From: Paraescarpia echinospica
Lineage: Eukaryota; Annelida; Polychaeta; Sabellida; Siboglinidae
Assembly: GCA_020002185.1 (NCBI GenBank)
Contig: CM034533.1
Location: 49,433,771-49,497,770, forward strand
Direction of reading: 5' to 3'
DNA: 64,000 nt
Shown here: positions 21,955 to 33,173 of the stretch, one piece after another
Position numbering within the stretch: position 1 is the first letter of the stretch
Layout: each line of letters begins with the position of its first letter
Position numbers and translations under genes: made by a program
Notes under the pieces: generated by a model
What the model saw: the letters and a program-made list of their open reading frames with translations, nothing else
Told to the model about the DNA's origin: nothing
Databases searched by the model: none

Positions 21955-22850
21955 TAAAAAGTAGAAACAGTCGAAAACTTCACCTACCTTGGCAGCTCCA
22001 TCAACAAGCAAGGAATCATCGATCATGAACCATTGACGCGGGAACAGGGGACACCTGGAATTTCGGGGGGGGGGGAGCAAATTATATACATATGGTTAAT
22101 TTTCTGCCCCCTGTTAAATGCGAGCGTGAATGGTTTGTTTTTTTGAGGCGAGCGTGAGTGGCGGGTGGAAATGTAAATTTTATGAGACGATTACTGGTAT
22201 TTTTGTCTGTCAAAGGTATATGCAGTTGGAGGGTAGATATATTGTCTTCCACTTAGTAATAGGCGACGAAAATTGTTCCAAAGAACACCCCCTCCACCCC
22301 GTCTTCGGATGTCATCATTTCAGAAGGTAATTTGATAGCAGTGGCGCCACCAATATGAATTTCGTTCCCGCGTCACTGTCATGTACTAAACTGCAGAGTG
22401 GGGGAAGCGTCAGCAGCCTTCAACACAAGTCAAGAAAACAAAATTGATACATTCGACACTAAATGCCTCCGAAAGATATTAGGCATGCACTGGAGCGACC
22501 ATGTAACGGATATAGATATCCGGGTACGATCAGGACAACCTCTGGCATCATCTACTATCTGCATGCAGAAGACGAATATGAGCTGGCTCGGCCATGTCAC
22601 AAGCTAGGCTCCCGCTTATTATACATGCCCAATAAGCGCTATGGTGGATACCAGCTGGACATAGAAAGAGCTAGGGGACGACCAAGAATGAACTGGTGCC
22701 AAACAATCGACCGCGACCTACAGCTGGTCAACAAAAATTGGAGCAACGTCAGAAAATTAACAAGCGACATATCTGGATGGCGTGCTTTGACTGCCTCATG
22801 CGGGAGCCGCTAAGTCTAAGTTTAAATAAATAAGTTAAAATAAGTTAAAT
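21955..22850 (+). pseudogene. LINE ORF2 C-terminal remnant, split by a MITE
   Basis: The left part (about 21955-22022) encodes VETVENFTYLGSSINKQG; the right part (about 22395-22813) encodes VGEASAAFN, DTKCLRKILGMHWSDHVTDI, RPRMNWCQTIDRDL and ISGWRALTASCGS. These are the C-terminal hallmarks of endonuclease-reverse transcriptase LINEs (LRKILGIHWxDHVxDxD). A frameshift lies near 22600. The tail has imperfect TAAGTTAAAA repeats. A hAT-type MITE (22031-22378) separates the parts. Confidence 0.85.
22031..22378. mobile_element. hAT-type MITE inside the LINE remnant
   Basis: A 348-bp element with termini CATTGACGCGGGAAC and, read inward from the right, CAGTGACGCGGGAAC (14/15). It is flanked by TCATGAAC (22023-22030) and TCATGTAC (22379-22386), an 8-bp duplication with one mismatch. 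It interrupts the LINE coding frame. No transposase. Confidence 0.8.
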
Positions 22851-22859
22851 AATTTCAGT

Positions 22860-22935
22860 CAGCATTTTACTAATTTTGTTACAAGACGTAATAAATTGGC
22901 GACGACAGATGGGATGCTGACTAACTGTGAATCCT
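22860..22935 (+). mobile_element. Ty3/gypsy-like LTR end, primer-binding site and leader
   Basis: ATTTTGTTACAAGACGTAAT followed by AAATTGGCGACGACAG looks like the 3' end of an LTR plus a TGGCGACGA primer-binding site of Ty3/gypsy type. It is followed by GCTGACTAACTGTGAATCCT and ACAAGACTACT|GTGAGTG, a leader with a donor-like site. Most of the LTR is missing; the segment abuts the LINE tail. The call rests on motif resemblance and on the gag fragment at 27260. Confidence 0.5.
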
Positions 22936-25900
22936 ACAAGACTACTGTGAGTGTGTCTGGGGGATGAACTGTGAATCCTACAAGACTACTCTTCTCTGTG
23001 AGTGTGTTTGGGGGATAACCTGTGAATCCTACAAGACTACTGTGAGTGTGTCTGGGGGATGAACTGTGAATCCTACAAGACTACTGTGAGTGTGTCTGGG
23101 GGACGAATTGTGAATCCTACAAGACTACTGTGAGTGTGTCTGGGGGATGAACTGTGAATCCTACAAGACTACTCTTCTCTGTGAGTGTGTCTGGGGGATG
23201 ACCTGTGAATCCTACAAGACTACTCTTCTCTGTGAGTGTGTCTGGGGGATGACCTGTGAATCCTACAAGACTACTGTGAGTGTGTCTGGGGGATGAACTG
23301 TGAATCCTACAAGACTACTCTTCTCTGTGAGTGTGTCTGGGGGATGACCTGTGAATCCTACAAGACTACTGTGAGTGTACCTGGGGGATGAACTGTGAAT
23401 CCTACAAGACTACTGTGAGTGTGTCTGGGGGACGAATTGTGAATCCTACAAGACTATGGTGAGTGTGTCTGCGGGATGAACTGTGAATCCTACAAGACTA
23501 CTCTTCTCTATGAGTGTGTCTGGGGGATGACCTGTGAATCCTACAAGACTACTGTGAGTGTGTCTGGGGGATGAACTGTGAATCCTACAAGACTACTGTG
23601 AGTGTGTCTGGGGGACGAATTGTGAATCCTACAAGACTACTGTGAGTGTGTCTGGGGAATGAACTGTGAATCCTACAAGACTATTGTGAGTGTGTCTGGG
23701 GGATGAACTGTGAATCCTACAAGACTACTGAGAGTGTGTCTGGGGGATAAACTGTGAATCCTACAAGACTTACTGTGAGTGCGTCTGGGGGATGAACTGT
23801 GAATCCTACAAGACTACTGTGAGTGTGTCTGGGGATGACCTGTGAATCCTACAAGACTACTGTGTGGGTGTCTGGGGGATGAACTGTGAATACTACAAGA
23901 CTACTCTTCTCTGTGAGTGTGTCTGGGGGATGAACTGTGAATCCTACGAGACTACTATGAGTGTGTCTGGGGGACGAACTGTGAATCCTACAAGACTACT
24001 GTGAGTGTGTCTGGGGGATGAACTGTGAATACTACAAGACTACTCTTCTCAGTGAGTGTGTCTGGGGGATGAACTATGAATCCTACAAGACTACTGTGAG
24101 TGTACCTGGGGGACGAACTGTGAATCCTAAAAGACTACTGTGAGTGTATCTGGGGGATGAGCTGTGAATCCTACAAGACTACTGTGAGGGTGTCTGGGGG
24201 ATGAACTGTGAATACTACAAGACTACTCTTCTCTGTGAGTGTGTCTAGGGGATGAACTGTGAATCCTACGAGACTACTATGAGTGTGTCTGGGGGACGAA
24301 CTGTGAATCCTACAAGACTACTGTGAGTGTGTCTGGGGGATGAACTGTGAATACTACAAGACTACTATTCTCTGTGAGTGTGTCTGGGGGATGAACTATG
24401 AATCCTACAAGACTACTGTGAGTGTATCTGGGGGACGAACTGTGAATCCTGCAAGACTACTGTGAGTGTATCTGGGGGATGAACTGTGCATCCTACAAGA
24501 CTACTGTGAGTGTGTCTGGGGGATGAACGGTGAATCCTACAAGACTAATGTGAGTGTGTCTGGGGGATGAACTGTGAATACTACAAGACTACTCTTCTCT
24601 GTGAGTGTGTCTGGGGGATGAACTATGAATCCTACAAGACTACTGTAAGTGTATCTGGGGGACGAACTGTGAATCCTACAAGACTACTGTGAGTGTATCT
24701 GGGGGATAAACTGTGAATCCTACAAGACTACTGTGAGTGTATCTGGGGGATAAACTGTGAATCCTACAAGACTACTGTGAGTGTGTCTGGGGGATGAACT
24801 GTGAATCCTACAAGACTACTGTTAGTGTGTCTGGGGGACGAACTGTGAATCCTACAAGACTACTGTGAATGTGTCTGGGGATGAACTGTGAATCCTACAA
24901 GACTACTGTGAGTGTGTCTGGAGGACGAACTGTGAATCCTACAAGACTACTATGAGTGTGACTGGGGGACGAACTGTGAATCCTACAAGACTACTGTGAG
25001 TGTGTCTGGGGGATGAACTATGAATCCTACAAGACTACTGTGAGTGTGTCTGGGGGATGAACTGTGAATCGTACAAGATTACTGTGAGTTTGTCTGGGGA
25101 TGAACTGTGAATCCTAAAAGATTACTGTGAATGTGTCTGGGGGATGAACTGTGAATCCTACAAGACTACTGTGAGTGTGTCTGGGGGATGAACTGTGAAT
25201 CCTACAAGACTACTGTGAGTGTGTCTGGGGATGAACTGTGAATCCTACAAGACTACTGTGAGTGTGTCTGGGGATGAACTGTGAATCCTACAAGACTATT
25301 GTGAGTGTGTCTGGGGGACGAACTGTGAATCCTACAAGACTACTGTGAGTGTGTCTGGGGCATAAACTGTGAATCCTACAAGACTACTGTGAGTGTGTCT
25401 GGGGGATGAACTGTGAATCCTACAAGACTACTGTGAGTGTGTCTGGGGGATGAACTGTGAATACTACAAGACTACTCTTCTCAGTGAGTGTGTCTGGGGG
25501 ATGAACTATGAATCCTACAAGACTACTGTGAGTGTACCTGGGGGACGAACTGTGAATCCTAAAAGACTACTCTGAGTGTATCTGGGGGATGAGCTGTGAA
25601 TCCTACAAGACAACTGTGAGGGTGTCTGGGGGATGAACTGTGAATACTACAAGACTACTCTTCTCTGTGAGTGTGTCTATGGGATGAACTATGAATCCTA
25701 CGAGACTACTATGAGTGTGTCTGGGGGACGAACTGTGAATCCTACAAGACTACTGTGAGTGTGTCTGGGGGATGAACTGTGAATACTACAAGACTACTAT
25801 TCTCTGTGAGTGTGTCTGGGGGAGGAACTATGAATCCTACAAGACTACTGTGAGTGTATCTGGGGGACGAACTGTGAATCCTGCAAGACTACTGTGAGTG

Positions 25901-27195
25901 TATCTGGGGGATGAACTGTGAATCCTACAAAACTACTGTGAGTGTGTCTGGGGGATGAACTGTGAATCCTACAAGACTACTGTGAGTGTGTCTGGGGGAT
26001 GAACTGTGAATACTACAAGACTACTCTTCTCTGTGAGTGTGTCTGGGGGATGAACTATGAATCCTACAAGACTATTGTAAGTGTATCTGGGGGACGAACT
26101 GTGAATCCTACAAGACTACTGTGAGTGTATCTGGGGGATAAACTGTGAATCCTACAAGACTACTGTGAGTGTGTCTGGGGGATGAACTGTGAATCCTACA
26201 AGACTACTGTGAGTGTGTCTGGGGGATGAACTGTGAATCCTACAAGACTACTGTGAGTGTGTCTGGGGGACGAACTGTGAATCCTACAAGACTACTGTGA
26301 ATGTGTCTGGGGATGAACTGTGAATCCTACAAGACTACTCTGAGTGTGTCTGGAGGACGAACTGTGAATCCTACAAGACTACTATGAGTGTGTCTGGGGG
26401 ACGAACTGTGAATCCTACAAGACTACTGTGAGTGTGTCTGGGGGATGAACTGTGAATCCTACAAGACTACTGTGAGTGGGTCTGGGGGACGAACTGTGAA
26501 TCCTACAAGACTACTGTGAGTGTGTCTGGGGCATAAACTGTAAATCCTACAAGACTACTGTGAGTGTGTCTGGGGGATGAACTGTGAATCGTACACGATT
26601 ACTGTGAGTTTGTCTGGGGATGAACTGTGAATCCTAAAAGACTACTGTGAATGTGTCTGGGGGATGAACTGTGAATCCTACAAGACTACTGTGAGTGTGT
26701 CTGGGGATGAACTGTGAATCCTACAAGACTACTGTGAGTGTGTCTGGGGATGAACTGTGAATCCTACAAGACTATTGTGAGTGTGTCTGGGGGACGAACT
26801 GTGAATCCTTCAAGACTACTGTGAGTGTGTCTGGGGGACGAACTGTGAATCCTACAAGACTACTGTGAGTGTGTCTGGGGCATGAACTGTGAATCCTACA
26901 AGACTACTGTGAGTGTGTCTGGGGCATGAACTGTGAATCCTACAAGACTACTGTGAGTGTGTCTGGGGGATGAACTGTGAATCCTACAAGACTACTGTGA
27001 ATGTGTCTGGAGGACGAACTGTGAATCCTACAAGACTATTGTGAGTGTGTCTGGGGGATGAACTATGAATCCTACAAGACTACTGTGAGTGTGTCTGGGG
27101 GATGAACTGTGAATCCTACAAGACTACTGTGAGTGTGTCTGGGGGATGAACTATGAATCCTACACGACTACTGTGAGTGTGTCTGGGGGATGAAT
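22905..27195 (+). repeat. 44-bp minisatellite of a leader donor junction
   Basis: About 95-100 tandem units of 43-44 bp (51 bp where CTTCTCT is inserted). A unit reads AACTGTGAATCCTACAAGAC, TACT, then GTGAGTGTGTCTGGGGGATG. The first 24 nt match the sequence just before the array (the leader), so each unit is leader 3' end plus a GTGAGT donor. The downstream limit is followed by a strong acceptor-like TTTTTCCGTTCCGACAG ending near 27252. A higher-order repeat of about 1.43 kb (about 24010-25440 and 25443-26870) is visible from shared variants. Confidence 0.9.
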
Positions 27196-27265
27196 TGTTG
27201 AAAACAAAGTTACTTTGAAGCGGCTTGTTTTTCCGTTCCGACAGATAAATCGAAAATGAGCGAAG

Positions 27266-27440
27266 AGGGCAGAACGTCGTTCATGCAGTTTCGGCAAGGT
27301 AATGAAGTACCCATGGTACCGACTGGGAAGCGTACACAGAGCAGTTGGACATCCTTGCTAATGGAGTAACGGACGATCAAACCAAAAAGGTAGTCCTATA
27401 TTCATTACCAGAAATGCCGAGACAAACCAATTATGCATGC
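27266..27440 (+). pseudogene. Ty3/gypsy-like gag N-terminal fragment
   Basis: Begins ATGAGCGAAGAGGGCAGAAC, 13 nt after the acceptor-like CGACAG. It encodes MSEEGRTSFMQFRQGNE, then in a second frame DWEAYTEQLDI, LANGVTDDQTKKVVLYSL, the usual W-xx-Y-xx-QL...GV-DD-KK gag pattern. A frameshift near 27320 and sudden loss of similarity after 27415 show a broken, truncated copy. Confidence 0.6.
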
Positions 27441-27529
27441 GTCCCCGCTGTACCCTACCCGCGCGCGACGGCGATATTAATTTGCATTACGCGCCCAAGA
27501 CAAACGCGCATGGCACGCGGGGAAAGCAC

Positions 27530-28300
27530 CCCACCACATTTGCCGACCCCACATCTGATCCGTGGGTATCTTCTGCATATACTTGAAAAAATCAGATATT
27601 TTTTGGTTAACATCCTATGCGTGAATGATTAGTCCTATGTTTGCAATGTAATTGGCAAAAGATCGGATATCTAGGAAATGGCACGTTCAAAAGCCTATAC
27701 ATGACATGCTGCCGCAGACTAGTCATTTGCCGACCCGGCATTCAATACGTAGGTATCTGTGGCATACATACTGTGAAAATATAGTTTAAATCGGAACAAT
27801 GGTTTGGTTAACCTGCTTGAATGATTAGCCCTATGTTGGTAATGTAGGCTCTAAATAGCAGTAACCGATTATATAACTTCAGACACATTATATTCCTGAA
27901 ATAAAATGAGAGACCCTTTAAGGCGTAGGACAGTTTATTTTAGAAACTGTATTATGATACAAATGACACAAAACCAGTATTTGTCTGATCTCACAGTTAC
28001 AGCATAAGAAGCATTTACGTAAACTTTATTATGGAGGTTTCACATACATGTTCAGAAGTAGGTAAATGTATGTGGAATGCTAGAGCAGACCGGTCATATG
28101 TCAGCCCGGCATTCGACCCGTAGATATCTTCGGCATAAAATGTGAAAATATCATAATCGGAGACAATTTTTGTTAACATCCTATGCTGGTATTGTTGACC
28201 CTAAATAGTAGTAATTGTAGATTAGATAACTTCAGTAACCAGGATTTTCAAACGCCTATATGAAATGCTGGCATACATCGGTCAGTTGCCGACATGCATA
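27530..28300. repeat. Diverged ~186-bp-spaced tandem repeat
   Basis: Related segments start near 27536, 27722 and 28095 (spacing 186 and 373 bp), each with TTTGCCGACCCGGCATTC-like sequence, then CGTAGGTATCT, GGCATA and GTTAACATCCTATG-like blocks. They are strongly diverged. I see no genes between 27440 and 28300. Confidence 0.6.
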
Positions 28301-28307
28301 AGGTAGG

Positions 28308-29249
28308 GTGGGGCAAGGCGCCCACCATAAGCAGGAAACGCTGCATTTGTTTTAATAATAACCCAAACGAATATATTTTGTTGTCATTAATCTAAAATGT
28401 ATCTTCTACTTTGTGTATAAGTATTTTACACATAGACATAAAATAATAATTTAAAATTCTACGTTATAAAATAGTTACGAAAAAGGCGTCTTGTCCCATA
28501 GATTGGGCAAGACGCCCATCTGGGTGGGGCAAGACGCCTTTCCCAACCCGTCGAATAATCACAAGTATGCGAGTTAGTGTGGATGGGTGGGTGGTATGGG
28601 GGTGGGTGGGATGTGTTTGGGTGGGTGGGTGTGTATGCTGCGTGTGTATGTATCTGCTGATTTAACTATGTAGTAGACATGTAAGGTGATTGAATAAATA
28701 CCAACAATATTGTGAAATGCATTTTAACAGGCATGCAATAAGAAGAACGAACGAACAATCTACACAAATGTTAAGTAACAGCCAATCTGGCTTTCGATAT
28801 TTCGGTAGGGTTTATTGTTCCCAGCTGCTGAAGCAGTGTCAACTACGCAGACTCTTCACTGTCACTAGTTGCAGCAGTTCTCGCAAATAAAATTGGCATT
28901 CCCACAGTGCACTCTCTATGTGCTCACTCCCTACAGAGCATACACTGAACCCAGACCTTGCGACTTCTGCTGCTACTAAATGGCTCTCCGCAAATCAGGC
29001 AATACCATTCATCATCTTCGTCACTGCTTAGATCGCTCCGGAATCTCGTTGCTGGTACAATTATTGTCATCTGTTTCTTCTTAGGCATCGGTCGTTTCCC
29101 CTTCGGTTTCCCGCCTCCTTTACCCTGCCGCTTACCCTTCTTGGTAAGTGCGTTTTTGTACGGCGACGACGATATCCAGGCTGCTGATTCCTGTTTTCTC
29201 GACTTGCTGCGTGCCGTTGATATTTTTGGCAATGGAGAAATGTTTCTAA
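28308..29249 (-). mobile_element. pogo-like DNA transposon, 3' side
   Basis: Starts near TAGGGTGGGGCAAGGCGCCC at 28306 and has further copies of GGGCAAGACGCC (28503-28514, 28526-28537) and an inverted one (GGCGTCTTGTCCC near 28484), consistent with terminal and subterminal repeats. The transposase C-terminus points toward this end. The other end lies in the assembly gap. 28560-28690 includes a GGGTGGGTGGG-rich stretch. Confidence 0.55.
28924..29249 (-). pseudogene. pogo-like transposase C-terminal tail with PHD-type zinc ribbon
   Basis: The frame enters from the gap and reads RNISPLPKISTARSKSRKQE, SAAWISSSPYKNALTKKGK, a Lys/Gly/Pro-rich basic stretch, acidic SDLSSDEDDEWYCLICGE, PFSSSRSRKVWVQCMLCRE and a stop. 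DEWYCxxCGxxFxxS...WVQCxxC is the incomplete PHD-like tail often found in pogo/Tigger-family transposases. The last usual element of the motif (WAHxxC) is absent, so the tail is cut short. The catalytic part would be in the gap. Confidence 0.65.
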
Positions 29250-30249
29250 NNNNNNNNNNNNNNNNNNNNNNNNNNNNNNNNNNNNNNNNNNNNNNNNNNN
29301 NNNNNNNNNNNNNNNNNNNNNNNNNNNNNNNNNNNNNNNNNNNNNNNNNNNNNNNNNNNNNNNNNNNNNNNNNNNNNNNNNNNNNNNNNNNNNNNNNNNN
29401 NNNNNNNNNNNNNNNNNNNNNNNNNNNNNNNNNNNNNNNNNNNNNNNNNNNNNNNNNNNNNNNNNNNNNNNNNNNNNNNNNNNNNNNNNNNNNNNNNNNN
29501 NNNNNNNNNNNNNNNNNNNNNNNNNNNNNNNNNNNNNNNNNNNNNNNNNNNNNNNNNNNNNNNNNNNNNNNNNNNNNNNNNNNNNNNNNNNNNNNNNNNN
29601 NNNNNNNNNNNNNNNNNNNNNNNNNNNNNNNNNNNNNNNNNNNNNNNNNNNNNNNNNNNNNNNNNNNNNNNNNNNNNNNNNNNNNNNNNNNNNNNNNNNN
29701 NNNNNNNNNNNNNNNNNNNNNNNNNNNNNNNNNNNNNNNNNNNNNNNNNNNNNNNNNNNNNNNNNNNNNNNNNNNNNNNNNNNNNNNNNNNNNNNNNNNN
29801 NNNNNNNNNNNNNNNNNNNNNNNNNNNNNNNNNNNNNNNNNNNNNNNNNNNNNNNNNNNNNNNNNNNNNNNNNNNNNNNNNNNNNNNNNNNNNNNNNNNN
29901 NNNNNNNNNNNNNNNNNNNNNNNNNNNNNNNNNNNNNNNNNNNNNNNNNNNNNNNNNNNNNNNNNNNNNNNNNNNNNNNNNNNNNNNNNNNNNNNNNNNN
30001 NNNNNNNNNNNNNNNNNNNNNNNNNNNNNNNNNNNNNNNNNNNNNNNNNNNNNNNNNNNNNNNNNNNNNNNNNNNNNNNNNNNNNNNNNNNNNNNNNNNN
30101 NNNNNNNNNNNNNNNNNNNNNNNNNNNNNNNNNNNNNNNNNNNNNNNNNNNNNNNNNNNNNNNNNNNNNNNNNNNNNNNNNNNNNNNNNNNNNNNNNNNN
30201 NNNNNNNNNNNNNNNNNNNNNNNNNNNNNNNNNNNNNNNNNNNNNNNNN
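29250..30249. other. Assembly gap (1,000 N)
   Basis: Exactly 1,000 N, probably a fixed-size scaffold gap. It lies between the pogo-like element and a CR1-like element. Open frames across it have no meaning. Confidence 0.99.
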
Positions 30250-30958
30250 CACTACCCATACTCTGTAGAGATTTCCATTTTATATGCCCATGGTTAAAAT
30301 CCCCCATAATAACACAGTCCCGTTTGCTCACTTCCCTTATAGCGTTTTGTATTTTTTCATTCTCTTCTATGCTTATGTTTGGACTTCGATAAACTAATCC
30401 AGCCGTTAACGTTGAGTTTCCTGTAACTATGTTACACCAAACAGCTTCTTCGCAATCTGCTTCTCGTTTTGTATTTTTCATTCTCTTCTATGCTTATGTT
30501 TGGACTTCGATAAACTAATCCAACCGTTAACGTGAGTTTCCTGTAACTATGTTACACCAAACAGCTTCTTCGCAATCTGCTTCTCTGTCTAATTTTATTT
30601 CATAAGCCTGGATAGATTCTTTAATATATAAAATAACTACACCTCCCCTTCTTCCTATTCTATCTTTCCTAAACATTACATATCCTGTCAGTCCCAATTC
30701 GGCATCCGATATATCGGTGGTTGCCCATGTTTCGGTTAAACCTATTATGTGAGGGTCAATATCTTCTACCATAATGTTTAGTTTATTTCTTTTGTTTACT
30801 ATACTCCTTGCATTTAAACAAACACATTTATACCCAGCTTCTGAACAGTTTTCCAGATTGTTCTTTGCTGAATTATTTTTGCTGCCTTTATCTATGCCTC
30901 CAGTTTCAGGCTTCTCTGCGAGTCCCCCCTGCGAATTTAGTTTAAATAGATGCAACAT
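30250..30958 (-). pseudogene. CR1-like element A: ORF2 endonuclease part
   Basis: Minus-strand apurinic endonuclease domain: CVCLNARSIVNKRN, IIGLTETWATTDISDAE, VVILYIKESIQ, GLVYRSPNISIEENEKI and CVIMGDFNHGHIKWK. It is closely related to element B at 45689. A direct duplication of about 117 bp (about 30350-30466 and 30469-30585) repeats the EADCEEAVWCNIVTGNS segment and breaks the frame. The frame runs into the gap before the reverse transcriptase. Confidence 0.9.
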
Positions 30959-32336
30959 GTCCCACTGTCAACAGATCGCAGCAGATTCTCTGAGAATACT
31001 GCTGCCCCCTTTCTACTTAGATGGAGGCCATCTCTCATGTACATATCTTCTCTCCCAACAAAGTACCCCCATAAATCTATGAATCTCACGCCCTCTTCCT
31101 CACACATCTGCTCAACTAGTGCGTTGATCGTCATCCTCTTACAGTTTCTGTATCTTGCCCCCCTTCCTCCCATTACTGGCAAAATTCCTGAGAGAATAAC
31201 CTGTTCCACTCTTGTCTTCTTTAGCTTCCTCACTAGATGTCTGTACTTCTGAACTATACCAGTTGTTCCCTCCTTGTCTGCATTGTTTGTCCCAACGTGT
31301 ACTAGTATAGACCCTCCCTTGCCATGCCCCAATACCTTCTCTACCCTTTCGGTCACATGCTCTATCCTAGCCCCCGGTAGACATACAACAACGTCCTTCC
31401 CCTCGCATATAGTCTTGTCTGTTTTTCTCAGAATTGAATCGCCCATAAACACTCTCTCTTTTCTCCTTGCCCCTCAATCACTGCCTCGGAGTAGCTCCTC
31501 CGGTTTGCATATGTCTGGTTGTTGTCTTTTCCTCTTGTCGTCTTCTCTCCTGTCACATTCTCTTTCATTCCCTTCTTTCCTGTCGCGTTTTCTCTTGTCC
31601 CCTTTCCTCCTGTCATCTTCTCTTCTAGCACATTTACTCTCACTTCCTTTCGTCCCTTCTTCTTTCCTCCCATCACATTTTTTCTCTCCTCTCCCGTCCC
31701 TTTTCCCCGGCTACCTCCTTCATTACGGTCACTTTCTCCCCTGTCACCTTCACGCCTGTCATGTTTTCTGTTTTTTGCTGAACACTGTCTTCTTCCATCA
31801 GTCTTCTGTCTCACAGTCTTACCAACTGCCTCTGTGGTATCTACCTCTTCACCACCTGTATCGCTGTCGTGTCTCTCCTCGTTTTCTACAGTCTGACTAC
31901 CTGCTGATCTATCCCCACTGGCCCGTTTTCTTTTCCTCTGCCGAACACTTTTCCTCCATCCCTCTGTTTTCTCAATGTCTTGTTCCTTCACACCGGTCAC
32001 CTTCCTTCCTCTCAGTCTCCTTTCTTCAGTCTCCGTGTCACAACTTTGCTCCTTCTGTGTTGTAGAATTCTCAACTCTCTCCGCGTCATCCCTCTCTGCT
32101 CCATCTATTTCTATGTTGAGTCTCGCCTCCATCTCTTTCACTATATCCGTCAACTTACACACCTCCTTCATCAGACATTCCACCCTCAAACACCCCATAC
32201 ACGGAAAGGTGAATCCGTCATCTTTGGTCTCTGCCCATGATTTTGGACAGCCAGACAACGCAAAATCCACCCAGCTCTGGCAGTCGTTGCAAACTAGGTG
32301 TCGTTTTGCCCTGAGTTGCCGCTTGCAAGGTGCCAT
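30937..32336 (-). pseudogene. CR1-like element A: ORF1 with zinc finger and esterase domain, frameshifted
   Basis: The N-terminal part (from ATG at 32336) has MAPCKRQLRAKRHLVC, NDCQSWVDFALSGC and FPCMGC, a PHD-like cysteine pattern. A long, highly charged low-complexity region follows. The C-terminal part is an SGNH-type esterase: FMGDSILRK, VHVGTNNADK and DGLHLSRKGA. The two parts are in different frames, with a frameshift near 31440 (CLWAIQF stop versus MFMGDSI). Compare the intact 401-residue ORF1 of element B. Confidence 0.9.
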
Positions 32337-32905
32337 ATCAGAATTTATTTATGTTCAAAGTAGTTTTTATGTAGTCTTTAAAAAGACTTTTCTGTGTACA
32401 ATTTACACCAGATTGTTTAGGTTATAGTTAGTTACATTTGTTAACACACACAGTGACACACCGTGCCTTACCTAGTTACGATGTCGATGACAATGTATTC
32501 AAGTTAGGCTTAGATACAAGGTAGTCTTTACAAAGACTGTTTCCTGTGTACTATTATACACTTTAAAAGATTGTTATTTCAGGTTTTAATTACTCATCTA
32601 ACTACACCGATTATCTCAAATAACGCTATTCTATTGTTGTTCACGGTACGCTAACTTCGCCAGTGACCTACTTTGTAAACAACGTTCCGATTACATTAAC
32701 GTCCCCAATTATCGCTCGCAAATCGCCTACTTTTAATCTACCCTAGATTACTCCCTCTAGCTAACTTTTAACAAAAAATATTGCTTAATATATATCTATA
32801 ATTACGTTATGTATGCTATACGCTCAATAATATCACTTATCTTGATCAAATATCCTTATATTTTCGCAAGTTTGCTGCACCAAATTCAAATCAATTCACC
32901 ACCGG
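32337..32905 (-). mobile_element. CR1-like element A: 5' UTR with repeated palindromes
   Basis: Non-coding leader of element A. It holds two copies, 150 bp apart, of a GTACACAG...AGTCTTT-N2-AAAGACT block (32373-32388 and 32523-32538). The right limit near 32905 is judged from similarity to the leader of element B (GGTGCAG-AAA near 43935) and is approximate. Confidence 0.6.
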
Positions 32906-32924
32906 AAGTCCCCCAAATCAATTA

Positions 32925-33173
32925 GTGACGTTAGACGAAGTCATACGGGATAGAAGTCGATTGCGTAACAGCGTCAGTGAAAACCAACACCAAATCTTCG
33001 TCAAAGAGGACTTGACGCAGCGCCGCGCAGCGCTGGCTAGCGCTACAAGGCAGTTGAAACGTGCGAAGAAAATTGCCGACTGCTGGACCTATAATGGGAA
33101 AGTGGTAATCAAGACATTAGCAAACACGATCAGGGTCATCCACACGCAGGAGGATATGAACACTCTACGTTGA
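32925..33173 (+). pseudogene. LINE ORF1 C-terminal fragment
   Basis: Encodes RSRLRNSVSENQHQIFVKED, LTQRRAALASATRQLKRAKK and WTYNGKVVIKTLANTIRV, then a stop. The pattern LTxxRAxLxxxxRxLKxxxKIxxxWTxxGKVxVK is common in ORF1-type proteins of invertebrate LINEs. It is 5'-truncated, lies in the same orientation as the LINE ORF2 that starts near 34780, and may be its ORF1. Confidence 0.55.

Noticed and set aside
1..27195. CRISPR-like regular repeats
   Set aside because: Units are head-to-tail without unique spacers, lie in a eukaryotic genome and match exon-intron junctions.
28924..30481. Open frames of over 400 codons spanning 29250-30249
   Set aside because: They are mostly N. Only the non-N part of the pogo-like and CR1-like frames is meaningful.
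31274..32427. Plus-strand Ser/Leu/Phe/Pro-rich frames of 263 and 150 codons
   Set aside because: Antisense shadows of the Lys/Glu/Arg-rich CR1 ORF1 on the minus strand; likewise 44633-45135 on the minus strand.
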